This document shows, piece after piece, positions 1-10,469 of a stretch of 37,519 nucleotides of DNA (positions are counted from its first letter, which is position 1; each line of letters opens with the position of its first letter). A model generated the notes under the pieces. The model was not told the DNA's origin. It saw only the letters and a list, made by a program, of their open reading frames with translations, and ran no database searches. Position numbers and translations under genes: made by a program. This DNA comes from Nitratireductor arenosus (GTDB lineage Bacteria; Pseudomonadota; Alphaproteobacteria; Rhizobiales; Rhizobiaceae): positions 1 to 37,519 of the forward strand of contig NZ_WPHG01000012.1 in NCBI RefSeq assembly GCF_009742725.1, read 5' to 3'.

Positions 1-115
1 ATTATGACTTAGGGTACTTCGACGATGAGACATGCAGACTGGAACCGCTTCAAAACCCCTTCGGGCCAAAAGTGTTACCCATGTCTCCGGTATAATCTGT
101 AACCCATGTGTCCGG
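1..115 (+). mobile_element. Right end of an IS481-like insertion sequence (truncated by window edge)
   Basis: The segment holds the C-terminus of a transposase (stop at 93-95) and two near-identical 18-bp direct repeats (73-90 and 98-115, two mismatches, 25-bp period) with the core ACCCATGT. The first repeat overlaps the end of the coding region and encodes its last residues (LPMSPV). Tandem repeats of this kind at an end are what I remember of this group of DDE transposon ends. The exact outer boundary is not defined because only one end is visible and no target duplication can be seen. The IS ends about 18 bp from the tRNA-Gln 3' end. Confidence 0.6.
3..95 (+). CDS. IS481-like transposase, C-terminal fragment
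   Basis: An open frame enters from the window edge and stops with TAA at 93-95. It gives about 30 residues, starting YDLGYFDDETCRLEP and ending NPFGPKVLPMSPV. This C-terminal signature (YDLGYFD, then NPFGPK, then LPMSPV) is one I associate with integrase-core (DDE) transposases of the IS481 type. That is recalled, not searched. The catalytic domain lies outside the window, so activity cannot be judged. The coding end runs into the terminal direct repeats of the element, which supports a real IS terminus rather than a chance frame. Confidence 0.6.
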   Translation, partial: YDLGYFDDETCRLEPLQNPFGPKVLPMSPV

Positions 116-132
116 AATGGACCGGGGAGATT

Positions 133-207
<75 letters not shown>

Positions 208-607
208 GCATTGTCGCTGCCGTGCGACGGGTGGCGCCCTTATATGGATGCTCCGCCGTCAGTGCAATGACTAGTTGGCGCCAATATGACGTGTGACCGG
301 CCGGGTGGTTCCGGGCCATTGCCGCGGCTGCGAGGATTTGCGGTGGTCATCGATCTCCGAAACGGCTAGAGCAAACCCGGACCGGGCCGGAGCGATCCGG
401 CTTGCGTCCGGCGGTTCGGTTCGCATGAGAGGCGGCCGGCATGGCGCACCACGCCAGGCGATCTTGCCAGGCGGGCCGTCTGCCGGCTGACGGAGCCCGG
501 ACGGGGCGGGGCGATGGGATCGGAAATGCCGATATTTCACGGGCCTTCCAGCGGACGGTCCGGTGGATATGTCTTCGAGTGCTATCCAGACGGCGAGGGA
601 GATCGCG
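208..607. other. 400-bp intergenic region between tRNA-Gln and ppdK
   Basis: The left part carries the minus-strand tRNA promoter. The remainder (about 270-600) is GC-rich leader sequence for the divergent ppdK gene and ends in a purine-rich GCGAGGGAGA ribosome-binding stretch before the ATG at 608. The short overlapping frames here on both strands lack any recognisable protein signature. I see no convincing ppdK promoter, no riboswitch and no terminator. Confidence 0.5.
239..267 (-). promoter_or_regulatory. Sigma70-type promoter for tRNA-Gln
   Basis: On the minus strand there is a -35 box TTGCAC (complement of 262-267), a 17-bp spacer and a -10 box TATAAG (complement of 239-244). This places transcription start near 232, about 24 nt before the mature tRNA 5' end at 207. 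Spacing and boxes fit a housekeeping stable-RNA promoter. It is inferred from consensus only. Confidence 0.6.
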
Positions 608-3271
<2,664 letters not shown>

Positions 3272-3359
3272 TCGCGGCGCTTCACGGCGTAAGGGTTCCG
3301 TCCAACCGCGATAGGGTTGATGCCCCGCGTCCATCGTGCGGTCGATGGGCGGCCTGGGT

Positions 3360-4055
3360 TCAGGGTTCGGCCCTATGTTTTTGTGCACCGCAGCCGTGAT
3401 CGTGCCCGCACACGTTTGCACGTGTGTGAACGACCGGCATTGCGTCGCCGGCCGAAAATTCCTGCCATCCCTGGCGCAGGATCTGGAAGGACGAGGACAG
3501 GAACAGGCCTGCCATCAGCCCGGCCACGATCACGTCCGGCCAGCCGCTCGTCGTGCCCCACACGCCAAGGGCTGCGGCCATGACGGCGACATTGCCGATA
3601 GCATCGTTGCGCGAGCACAGCCACACAGAGCGGACATTGGCGTCGCCGTCCTTGTAGCGCACCAGCAACAGCACGCTGGCGACATTGGCGGCCAGCGCCA
3701 GAAAGCCGATCGCGCCCATGATCTCGGCCTGCGGTAGGCCGAGATAAACCACCCGCCACACCGTTGACCCGAACACCCACACCCCCATGACGAACAGGCT
3801 GAGGCCCTTGGCGAGCGCGGCCGTCGCCCGGACCTTCAGCGAGGCGCCGATCACGGCGAGCGAAATCGCATAGGTCAGCGCGTCGGCGAAAAAGTCGAGC
3901 GCGTCGGCCTGCAGCGCCTGACTGCCGGCCATTTGCCCGGCCGTCATCTCCACCGCGAACATCGCCCCGTTGATGGCGATCACCGCCCACAGGCGGCGCT
4001 TGAAGTCGTCGGACATGCCGTCGAATGTATGGGAATGGCCGCAGCCCGCGCTCAT
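3360..4055 (-). CDS. CDF-type cation efflux transporter lacking the C-terminal domain
   Basis: A 231-residue membrane protein, probably a proton-coupled exporter of divalent metals (Zn, Cd, Co or similar). It shows about six membrane segments (near 22-40, 58-74, 83-103, 112-132, 151-167, 174-190). The metal site in the second helix is the D-xxx-D pair (Asp54, Asp58, within ADALDFFADAL). The fifth-helix site appears as Cys147-xxx-Asp151 instead of the commoner His-xxx-Asp. The usual 80-100-residue cytoplasmic C-terminal domain of CDF proteins is absent. In its place is a short Cys/His-rich tail (HTRANVCGHDHGCG), matched by an N-terminal CGHSH. Start ATG at 4055 is preceded by AAGGAGA. It is divergent from the MerR gene across a shared operator, so it is probably metal-induced. 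CTD-lacking CDFs are known in alphaproteobacteria (e.g. the Maricaulis maris protein). The exact metal is unknown. Confidence 0.85.
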   Translation of the reverse strand: MSAGCGHSHTFDGMSDDFKRRLWAVIAINGAMFAVEMTAGQMAGSQALQADALDFFADALTYAISLAVIGASLKVRATAALAKGLSLFVMGVWVFGSTVWRVVYLGLPQAEIMGAIGFLALAANVASVLLLVRYKDGDANVRSVWLCSRNDAIGNVAVMAAALGVWGTTSGWPDVIVAGLMAGLFLSSSFQILRQGWQEFSAGDAMPVVHTRANVCGHDHGCGAQKHRAEP

Positions 4056-4084
4056 GACCGTCTCCTTGAACTGTGTCGAGAGCG

Positions 4085-4115
4085 ATCCTACAATCTCGAG
4101 CGACTGGAGCTTCAA
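4085..4115 (-). promoter_or_regulatory. MerR-type operator/promoter of the CDF gene
   Basis: On the minus strand, TTGAAG (-35, complement of 4110-4115) and TAGGAT (-10, complement of 4085-4090) are separated by 19 bp, the overlong spacer typical of MerR-regulated promoters. Between them is a 9-3-9 imperfect dyad (4092-4100 / 4104-4112; AATCTCGAG-CGA-CTGGAGCTT, 7 of 9 pairs) centred in the spacer. This is the geometry in which MerR-family activators twist DNA to align the boxes. The -10 lies about 30 bp before the CDF start codon. Confidence 0.8.
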
Positions 4116-4129
4116 GAGGTTTTTTTTCA

Positions 4130-4540
4130 ATGTTTTCGATCGGAGAGATGGCGCGCCGCTCCGGCGTGAAAGTCGCCACCATTCGCTATTACGAGCAGAT
4201 CGGCCTGCTCGAGCAGGCCGACCGCTCGCATGGCAATCAGCGCCGCTATGGCCGCGGCGAGCTCGATCGACTGGTGTTCATCAGGCACGCCCGCGATCTC
4301 GGCGTGTCGGTGCCGGCGATCCGCGAGCTGATCGCGCTTTCCGGCGATCCGCAGCGTCCCTGCGCCCAGGCCGACCGGATCGCGTCGACCCATCTGGCCA
4401 CGATCCGCGAAAAGATCGCCCGACTCAGGCGTCTGGAAGCCGAGCTCGAGCGCATCGCCGCCTGCAAGGCGCAGACTGTGGGCGAGTGCTATGTGCTGCG
4501 CGCGCTCGGCGAGCATGATCTGTGCGAGGGCGAGCATTGA
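4130..4540 (+). CDS. MerR-family metal-responsive transcriptional regulator
   Basis: A 136-residue regulator. The winged helix-turn-helix is at the N-terminus (IGEMARRSGVKVATIRYYEQIGLL, about 4-27), followed by the RRY wing and a long dimerisation helix (about 82-110). Metal-sensor cysteines are visible at Cys78, Cys112 and Cys120 (C-x7-C, the same spacing as the CueR loop) and Cys132. A Cys near position 78-79 together with the loop cysteines resembles divalent-metal sensors such as ZntR/CadR more than monovalent CueR, where that position is Ser; this is family-level reasoning. The ATG at 4130 follows AAGAGG. It is divergent from the CDF exporter and very likely activates it from the 19-bp-spacer promoter. 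The inducer metal is not determined. Confidence 0.9.
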   Translation: MFSIGEMARRSGVKVATIRYYEQIGLLEQADRSHGNQRRYGRGELDRLVFIRHARDLGVSVPAIRELIALSGDPQRPCAQADRIASTHLATIREKIARLRRLEAELERIAACKAQTVGECYVLRALGEHDLCEGEH

Positions 4541-4687
4541 GCCGTGTCGGCCGGGCGCGGGCACCGGCTTACGGCCCGCCCGCCGGCATCGTGCATTCGC
4601 ATGCGCTCGTCCGAACTGACGAGGCCAAGCCTGGCGCCAACGCATGGCAAAGCCGCGCGCGTGAGTTGCGCGGGACGGAGCCTTGCT

Positions 4688-5071
4688 TCACTGCGTCTCC
4701 ACGCTCACCTTGTCGGGATAAAAGGCGGCGTGATCCTTGATCGCGGCCATTTCGTCATAGGGAGCCTCATAACCCCACATCGCATTTTGCCCCGCCGCGC
4801 CGGCGAGCGTCACATTCCAGTAGGAGGCCTCGCCCTTGTAGGGGCAATGCGTCGAATGGCCGGTCTTTTCCAGCTTGGAGAAATCGATATCGGCGAACGG
4901 GATATAGAGCACCGGCGGGTAAGGCGGCTCCGTCAGCGTCAGTGCCCGTGAGGAGGAGGCGATCGCGGTTCCGCCGGCCCTGACAATAACGGTGCCCCGA
5001 TAGGGTTCGACCGCGACGACGCGATCCGGATTTTTGGCGAAACCGGGCGCCGGATTACCGGTGCGGCTCAT
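4688..5071 (-). CDS. DUF427 domain protein
   Basis: A 127-residue soluble protein of the DUF427 family, common in bacteria and fungi and without a settled function. Signature elements are the N-terminal VAVEPYRGTVIVRAGG strand region (about 19-34), the Y-IPFADIDFSKLEKT segment (about 56-70) and the conserved HCPYKGEASYWNV motif (about 74-86), ending with the usual WGYEAPYDEM...FYPDKV. Length fits a single-domain member. It sits upstream of nothing obviously related; the neighbouring 5234-5605 gene is on the same strand 162 bp upstream. The 147-bp gap to the MerR gene shows no clear regulatory site. Confidence 0.88.
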   Translation of the reverse strand: MSRTGNPAPGFAKNPDRVVAVEPYRGTVIVRAGGTAIASSSRALTLTEPPYPPVLYIPFADIDFSKLEKTGHSTHCPYKGEASYWNVTLAGAAGQNAMWGYEAPYDEMAAIKDHAAFYPDKVSVETQ

Positions 5072-5233
5072 TGGCGGTCTCCTCTCGTAGTCTGGCGCAT
5101 CGGAGTGGCAGGATCATGAATGGCACCCGCCATGGCTTCAAGCCTGCCGTCACGGCCGGGCCGTCACGATCCGGTGAGGACGCATTGCCCCGCCGCCGCG
5201 ATCGACCGGCAAGGGCGAGGGCGCGTCGGCTGC

Positions 5234-5605
5234 TCAGCCATGTATCGCGCCGGTCGGCTGGAACAGGTCGAGAAGACCCCGATAGGAGAGCGCGATGCCG
5301 GCAAACGGATTGTCGCTGTCGGTTGCGTTTTCGATCCGCACCGAGCCGCCATCGCGGCCGAGCAGCACAAGCACCGTGTGCGTCTCGCTTCCCGCGCCGA
5401 GTGAAACGGCGGCCACGCGCTGGCAATCGCGCTGTTTAAGCGCCGGCATGTGGAAAAGAACCGACCCGTCCGCCGTTTCCGCGGCACGTCGCAGCGCGGT
5501 TTCGAAGCCGCTTTCGGCGATGTCCTGTGAATTCAGCGCCAACTCGAATTCCACTGCCTCGAGCGGCATCTCGGTGGATTGGGTGACGATGTTGCGCGCA
5601 TCCAT
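5234..5605 (-). CDS. Hypothetical protein, 123 aa
   Basis: I do not recognise this protein. It is soluble-looking, with no signal peptide or membrane segment. It begins MDARNIVTQSTEMPLEAVEFELAL and has alternating hydrophobic/charged segments suggestive of a small alpha/beta fold (SVLFHMPAL, THTVLVLLGRDGGSVRIENA). Codon usage matches the neighbours, with strong GC at third positions. The ATG at 5605 has a GGAG-containing stretch about 8 bp upstream. It lies between the DUF427 gene and the divergent acyl-CoA ligase, with a 176-bp intergenic space to the latter. It is likely a real, narrowly distributed gene, but a spurious frame cannot be excluded. Confidence 0.6.
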   Translation of the reverse strand: MDARNIVTQSTEMPLEAVEFELALNSQDIAESGFETALRRAAETADGSVLFHMPALKQRDCQRVAAVSLGAGSETHTVLVLLGRDGGSVRIENATDSDNPFAGIALSYRGLLDLFQPTGAIHG

Positions 5606-5781
5606 GCAAAGACTCCAGCTTCTCGCACCAACCCACCAACCGCACCATTCGCGGCCACGGTGGCCGCAATAAGGCGAATGACTGCGCCGAACCGCAGCGC
5701 AATTTTTCCGCTACGGCTCCGACACCTCTGGACAAGCAAGGCGCCGGCGTCACAATACGGCAAATGTCTGGGAGGACTGCG

Positions 5782-7410
5782 ATGCTCGGTTTGATGCAGC
5801 AATGGCCGCTGCTGTGCCATAAGATTCTCGACCACGCGGCGCGCCAGCACGGCGACCGGGAGGTGGTTTCGCGCTCCGTCGAAGGGCCGATCGTGCGCAC
5901 GACCTATGCCGGGATCAGGGCGCGTGCGCTCAAAGTGGCGCAGCGCCTGGAGCGCGAGGGCCGCAAGCCGGGCGACCGTATCGCCACGCTGGGCTGGAAT
6001 ACGGCCCGGCACCTGGAAGCCTGGTACGGGGCCATGGGCATGGGCGGGGTCTATCACACGCTCAACCCGCGGCTTTTCCCCGATCAGATCGCCTGGATCA
6101 TGAACCATGCCGAGGACAAGGTTCTGTTCACCGACCTGACTTTTATGCCGCTGGTGGAGAAGATCGCGCCGTCGGTCGCCTCGCTCAAGCGTGTGATCGT
6201 CTTGACCGACGGCGCCCATATGCCTGAAACCGGCCTTCGCGATGTCGTCGCGTACGAAGATTGGCTGGCCGAGGCCGATGGCGATTTCGAATGGCGCGGC
6301 TTCGACGAGAACACGGCGGCGGGCATGTGCTACACTTCTGGCACGACCGGCGATCCCAAGGGCGTCGTCTACAGTCACCGCTCCAACGTTCTGCACGCCA
6401 TGATCGCCAGCATGCCCGACGCGATGGGCATTTCGTCGCGCGACACGATCCTTCCCGTGGTGCCGATGTTTCACGCCAACGCATGGGGGTTGGCCCAGTC
6501 GGGACCGATGATCGGCGCCAAACTGGTCATGCCGGGCGGCAAGATGGACGGAGCCTCGATCTACGAGTTGCTCGATACCGAAAAGGTCACCTTCACCGCG
6601 GCCGTGCCGACGGTGTGGCTGATGCTGCTGCAATATCTCGAGGAGACCGGCAAGAAGCTTCCTCATCTCAAAAAGGTCGTCATCGGCGGCTCGGCCTGCC
6701 CGCGTGCCATGACCGAGAAATTTCAGAACAATTACGACGTCCAGGTCATCCATGCCTGGGGTATGACGGAGATGTCGCCGCTCGGCTCGCTCGGTACGCT
6801 CAAGCCGGCCTATGCCGATCTCAAAGGCGCCGCGCAGCTTGATCTTCAGGAGAAGCAGGGCCACGCGCCCTTCGGCGTGGAAATGAAGGTCACCGACGAC
6901 GGCAATCGCGAATTGCCCTGGGACGGCAAGACGTTCGGGCGCCTCAAGGTCCGCGGCCCCGCGGTGGCGGCCTCCTATTACGGTGGCGACGGGGCCGAGC
7001 AGTTCGACGAGGACGACTGGTTCGACACCGGCGACGTCGCCCATATCGATCCGCAGGGTTATATGCAGATCACCGACCGGGCCAAGGACGTCATCAAATC
7101 CGGCGGCGAGTGGATCTCCACCATCGACCTGGAAAACCTGGCGGTCGGCCATCCCGAAATCGCCGAGGCGGCGGTGATCGGCATCGCGCATCCCAAATGG
7201 GACGAACGCCCGCTGCTGGTGGTGGTCAAAAAGCCCGGCAAGGATCCCTCGCGCGACGCGATCCTCGACTACATGAAAGGGCGCTGCGCCAAATGGTGGC
7301 TGCCGGACGATGTGGCTTTCGTGGAGGAGATACCGCATACGGCGACGGGCAAGATACAAAAGACGACGCTACGCGAGCAGTTTCGCGACTACCGGCTGCC
7401 GACGGCTTAG
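5782..7410 (+). CDS. AMP-forming acyl-CoA ligase (medium/long-chain or 3-methylthiopropionyl-CoA type)
   Basis: An ANL-superfamily enzyme that activates a carboxylic acid with ATP to acyl-AMP and then acyl-CoA. The 542-residue protein has the P-loop-like motif [11 protein letters not shown] (184-194), the adenylate-binding GMTEMSPLG region (about 325), the hinge [19 protein letters not shown] (about 423-441) and the C-terminal catalytic lysine in TATGKIQK (Lys524). Overall wording of the motifs resembles the FadK/DmdB-like ligases often annotated in alphaproteobacteria as fatty-acyl-CoA or 3-(methylthio)propionyl-CoA ligase. Substrate cannot be fixed from sequence alone. The ATG at 5782 is preferred over the in-frame ATG at 5764 because GGGAGGA sits 5-6 bp before it. 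It stands alone as a monocistronic-looking gene; no dmd partner genes are nearby. Confidence 0.9.
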   Translation: MLGLMQQWPLLCHKILDHAARQHGDREVVSRSVEGPIVRTTYAGIRARALKVAQRLEREGRKPGDRIATLGWNTARHLEAWYGAMGMGGVYHTLNPRLFPDQIAWIMNHAEDKVLFTDLTFMPLVEKIAPSVASLKRVIVLTDGAHMPETGLRDVVAYEDWLAEADGDFEWRGFDENTAAGMCYTSGTTGDPKGVVYSHRSNVLHAMIASMPDAMGISSRDTILPVVPMFHANAWGLAQSGPMIGAKLVMPGGKMDGASIYELLDTEKVTFTAAVPTVWLMLLQYLEETGKKLPHLKKVVIGGSACPRAMTEKFQNNYDVQVIHAWGMTEMSPLGSLGTLKPAYADLKGAAQLDLQEKQGHAPFGVEMKVTDDGNRELPWDGKTFGRLKVRGPAVAASYYGGDGAEQFDEDDWFDTGDVAHIDPQGYMQITDRAKDVIKSGGEWISTIDLENLAVGHPEIAEAAVIGIAHPKWDERPLLVVVKKPGKDPSRDAILDYMKGRCAKWWLPDDVAFVEEIPHTATGKIQKTTLREQFRDYRLPTA

Positions 7411-7560
7411 CGCCGGGCCTTCGTGCAGCGCGTCGCCACACGTTAAAATCGCCATCGACCTTCGTCAGGCGGTGGCATGGCTCAGTTCCGCCACCGCGGA
7501 AAAACATTCGATCGTGATGACGTTTCGATGAAGCCCATCGCGGTTCATTATCTTTTCATC

Positions 7561-7607
7561 GCATGATCTTTTTTTTGAGAACCGGCATCCACTGTTCAAG
7601 ATCATGC
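7561..7607. repeat. Rhizobial-type intergenic palindrome
   Basis: Perfect 10-bp arms GCATGATCTT (7561-7570) and AAGATCATGC (7598-7607) enclose a 27-bp loop containing an ACCGG motif. This arrangement (GCATGATC arm, T-rich/ACCGG centre, GATCATGC arm) resembles the abundant short intergenic palindromes of Rhizobiales genomes. Only one copy is in this window. It lies in the 241-bp gap between the ligase and the DUF1499-type gene and could also serve as a transcript-end hairpin for the ligase. Confidence 0.6.
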
Positions 7608-7651
7608 TTTAAGCACGGCGCGAAATCGAAAATTGTGGGTCCTATAGCAGC

Positions 7652-8425
7652 GTGTACGAGCATCGATATTCAGCCGCCATTCGCTGGTCGGCGAGGCTGG
7701 CGTCTTTCGCCTTCGTCCTGTTCCTGACGGCGGCGCTGGCGCATCGCTACTTCGGGCTGGAAACGGTCGCGTTTTTATGGCTGCTCGGCCTTGTCGGCCT
7801 GATGGCGCTGGTTGGCCTCGGCCTTGCCATGGCCGGCCTCCTCACGATTTGGGAACGGGGCGGTCGCGGCGCCAGGCGCTTGGCTTCCGCGATCGTCATC
7901 GCCGCGCTCAGCCTTGCTCCGTTCGCGGTCGGGTTGTGGCGCATGATCGAGTATCCGCGCCTGGCCGATGTGGCGACCGACCTGGTCGATCCGCCCCGGT
8001 TCCGCGCGGCTGCCATCCTGCGCGATCCGCGCGCCAACGCCATCCGCCCGATCAACGGCATCGAGGCCGGCCTGATCGAGGATCATTATCCGAAGGTCGA
8101 CGGCAGGCGTTACCCGCTCGCGCCGGATCGCGTGCTGGAGGCCGTTCACGAGCTGATGGCGCGGCGCGGCTGGGCCGTGGTCGAGCGCCGTGGGCGCTGG
8201 CAGGAAGACCGGGAGGTCACGGTCGAGGCACTGGCCGCATCCTATCTGCTGCGCTTTCCAGCCGATGTCGCCGTGCGCGTCACCGACGAAGGCGAGACGA
8301 CCTTCGTCGACATGCGCTCGGCCTCGCATTTCGGCGCCCACGATCTGGGCGACAACGGCCTGCGCATCATCCGTTTTCTTGCCGATCTCGACGCAACCGT
8401 CGCGGCCATGGCGGTGCCGGGCTGA
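7652..8425 (+). CDS. DUF1499-family membrane protein
   Basis: A 257-residue protein. The N-terminal part has two or three membrane helices (about 13-31, 37-62, 77-97). The remainder (about 105-257) is a soluble domain of DUF1499 type, recognisable by NAIRPINGIEAG, YPLAPDRVLEAVHELMARRGW, a central VTVEALAASYLLRFPADVAVRV strand pair and the terminal VDMRSASHFGAHDLGDNGLRIIRFLADLD block. Function of the family is not established. The start is a GTG at 7652, chosen because it precedes the first hydrophobic helix; no strong ribosome-binding site is visible. It converges with the MBL-fold gene only 21 bp away. Confidence 0.85.
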   Translation: MYEHRYSAAIRWSARLASFAFVLFLTAALAHRYFGLETVAFLWLLGLVGLMALVGLGLAMAGLLTIWERGGRGARRLASAIVIAALSLAPFAVGLWRMIEYPRLADVATDLVDPPRFRAAAILRDPRANAIRPINGIEAGLIEDHYPKVDGRRYPLAPDRVLEAVHELMARRGWAVVERRGRWQEDREVTVEALAASYLLRFPADVAVRVTDEGETTFVDMRSASHFGAHDLGDNGLRIIRFLADLDATVAAMAVPG

Positions 8426-8446
8426 GGAAGCCGGGGGCTGGCGGGG

Positions 8447-9352
8447 TCAGGCCGGCCTGTATTCCGCGTCCAGGCCGATCTCGCCGTCGGCGGCGGCGTC
8501 GCCTCGCGCGACGATATCTTCCAGATGCGCCAGAACCGACAACGCCGCCGCGCCATGCAGCCTGGGATCGGTGTCGCGGTAGATGGCGCGGACCATGTCG
8601 GAGATCGTCCGGTCGCCCGATCTGAGCCGTTCGAGCACCGCGCGCTCGCGCATCTTTCTATGCGCCTTCAAGGCCCGCACGAAGGCGGCCGGCTCCTTCA
8701 CCGGGCCACCGTGGCCCGGCAGGTAGAGCCGGTCGTCGCGCGCAAGCAACGTGTCGAGGGAACGCATATAGTCGGCCATGGCGCCGTCGGGCGGCGCCAC
8801 CACTGATGTCGCCCAGGCCATGACGTGGTCGGCCGAAAACAGGATATCGGTTCCTTCCAGGGCGAAGGCGGCATGGTTGGCGGCATGGCCGGGGGTGAGC
8901 ACCGCGCGCAGGCTCCAGCCATCCCCATCGACGGCATCGCCGTCGGCGAGCACCAGGTCGGGGCTGAAATCGGTGTCGGCGCTGGCCTCCAGCGGATTGA
9001 CCTCGCCAAGCCGCATGGCCCTGGCCGGTCGGTGTGGGCCTTCCGCGCAGGTGATCGCGCCGGTCTCGGCTTGCAGCCGGGCGGCGAGCGGCGAGTGGTC
9101 GCGATGGGTGTGGCTGACCAGGATGTGGCTGACGGGCCTTCCGGCGATGGCGCGCCGCAGTGCCTCGAAATGGCGGTCGTCGTCGGGACCCGGGTCTATG
9201 ACGGCGAGCGTGTCGGTGCCGACCAGATAGCTGTTGGTGCCGTGAAACGTATACGGGCCGGGATTGTTGACCGTGATCCGCCGCACCGTCGGCGCGACCT
9301 CCACGGATTGGCCATAGAGCGGGTCGAAATCCATGTCGAATGCAATGGCCAT
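8447..9352 (-). CDS. MBL-fold metallo-hydrolase (LACTB2/glyoxalase II-like)
   Basis: A 301-residue cytosolic metallo-beta-lactamase-fold hydrolase. The dinuclear metal ligands are clear: HTHRDH (His81, His83, Asp85, His86), His156 in TPGHAANH, Asp175 in FSADHVM and His214 in LPGHGG. The C-terminal 80 residues (KAHRKMRERAVLERL...) form the helical domain found in LACTB2-like proteins, which as a family include RNA-processing and thioester hydrolases. The N-terminus PGPYTFHGTNSYLVG is typical. The substrate is unknown. It is divergent from bioY across 118 bp with no recognised operator and converges with the DUF1499-type gene. Confidence 0.88.
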   Translation of the reverse strand: MAIAFDMDFDPLYGQSVEVAPTVRRITVNNPGPYTFHGTNSYLVGTDTLAVIDPGPDDDRHFEALRRAIAGRPVSHILVSHTHRDHSPLAARLQAETGAITCAEGPHRPARAMRLGEVNPLEASADTDFSPDLVLADGDAVDGDGWSLRAVLTPGHAANHAAFALEGTDILFSADHVMAWATSVVAPPDGAMADYMRSLDTLLARDDRLYLPGHGGPVKEPAAFVRALKAHRKMRERAVLERLRSGDRTISDMVRAIYRDTDPRLHGAAALSVLAHLEDIVARGDAAADGEIGLDAEYRPA

Positions 9353-9470
9353 GGGAAATTCGTGTGAGAAGGTCGTGCTGACCGGTTTGACTGTTGCCGC
9401 TTAACACGGATGAATTTATAGGGGAACCGTTCGGAACGCCCTGCGGGGCCGAGGGAAACTGGAGAAGTTC

Positions 9471-10076
9471 ATGTCCGCTGCGATCGCGTTGCGCCCCTTG
9501 ATTGAATTCGCCATCCCCGATCGGGGAGCCGGCCGGTTGGCCGTTCAGGCTGCCATGGTTATTGCCGGAACGCTGCTTTTGACCCTGTCGGCCAAAACCA
9601 AGGTCGTTCTCGGGCCGGTCGACATGTCGCTGCAGACCCTGGCCATTCTGCTGATCAGCGCCACGTTCGGCATGCGCCTCGGCGTGGCCACGCTGCTTCT
9701 TTACCTCGCCGAGGGCGCGATGGGGTTCCCGGTTTTCCAGAGCACGCCGGAAAAGGGTATCGGCATCGCCTATATGCTCGGCGGCACTGGCGGTTATCTC
9801 GCCGGTTTCGTGGTCATGGCGGCGATCGTCGGCTGGGCGGCGGACCGCGGCTGGGATCGCTCGCCGGTCAAGCTGTTCGGCGCGATGCTGGTCGCTGAAA
9901 CGGTAATGATGGCGATGGGGTTTGCCTGGCTCGCCGGTCTGATCGGTGCTGAAAAGTCCTGGATGTTCGGCGTCGCGCCGTTCATCGTGCCCGATCTGAT
10001 CAAGGTCGCGCTGGCCGCCTGCGCCATGCCGGCGATGTGGGTCGCCGCCGACTGGCTGCGCGGCGGACGCGAATAG
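9471..10076 (+). CDS. bioY: Biotin transporter BioY
   Basis: The substrate-binding S component for biotin uptake, working alone or with an ECF energizing module in the inner membrane. The 201-residue protein has about six hydrophobic segments. It carries family signatures VVLGPVDMSLQTLAILL (about 44-60), the glycine-rich YLAEGAMGFPVFQ region (about 78-90) and the MLGGTGGYLAGF biotin-binding loop (about 104-115). Start ATG at 9471 follows GGAGAAG. No bioMN genes adjoin, so this is a solitary bioY. A perfect inverted repeat lies 42 bp past the stop. I looked for a BioR box upstream and found only a poor half-site. Confidence 0.95.
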   Translation: MSAAIALRPLIEFAIPDRGAGRLAVQAAMVIAGTLLLTLSAKTKVVLGPVDMSLQTLAILLISATFGMRLGVATLLLYLAEGAMGFPVFQSTPEKGIGIAYMLGGTGGYLAGFVVMAAIVGWAADRGWDRSPVKLFGAMLVAETVMMAMGFAWLAGLIGAEKSWMFGVAPFIVPDLIKVALAACAMPAMWVAADWLRGGRE

Positions 10077-10469
10077 TAAATTTGCTGCCAACCACGGACA
10101 CCCGGGGCGCTCGACGAATCCCGGCTGCCCGCCTTTATCGGTTATTTTTCGCAGCCGGGATCGTGATGCAGGAAAGTGCTGTTCTGGTCATTTAGTCGGC
10201 GGCGACAAGCACGACAATTGTCTTAACTCTTCTTCGGAATTACCTTGACTGGGGCCGAATACCGACTAGGAAAAGGCCCGATACGGGGTGAGGGTGTTTC
10301 TCCGCCGGCTGATGGGGCAAGCCGCCGGTTGGGATTATGGTGACCCAGGACAGGTCGATCGGCATTGATGATGCTCGTTGGTCGCGTTCAGTCACGACAT
10401 CGCATCTCGACAAAGAGGTTTTTGCGGCCAGGCGAGCCGTTTACCGCCTAGCGCGAGCGATACATATAT
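10077..10469. other. 393-bp intergenic region before the polysaccharide operon
   Basis: This contains the inverted repeat at 10118-10161 and, further right, a possible promoter TTGACT (10245-10250) with a 16-bp spacer to TAGGAA (10267-10272). That match is weak at -10 and is offered only tentatively. The leader from there to the sugar-transferase start is about 200 nt. The overlapping short frames have no recognisable protein. This gap separates housekeeping genes from the polysaccharide cluster. Confidence 0.4.
10118..10161. repeat. 11-bp perfect inverted repeat downstream of bioY
   Basis: ATCCCGGCTGC (10118-10128) and GCAGCCGGGAT (10151-10161) form a perfect 11-bp dyad around a 22-nt loop containing ATTTTTC. 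It may act as the bioY transcript terminator or boundary hairpin, but no T-run follows the right arm, so it is not a standard intrinsic terminator. Confidence 0.5.

Noticed and set aside
5533-7359. 608-codon minus-strand frame opposite the acyl-CoA ligase
   Set aside because: Shadow; the ligase carries all ANL motifs and an RBS.
9405-9425. Possible BioR operator before bioY
   Set aside because: Only a TTTATAG half-site; lacks the full TTATCTATAA-like palindrome.
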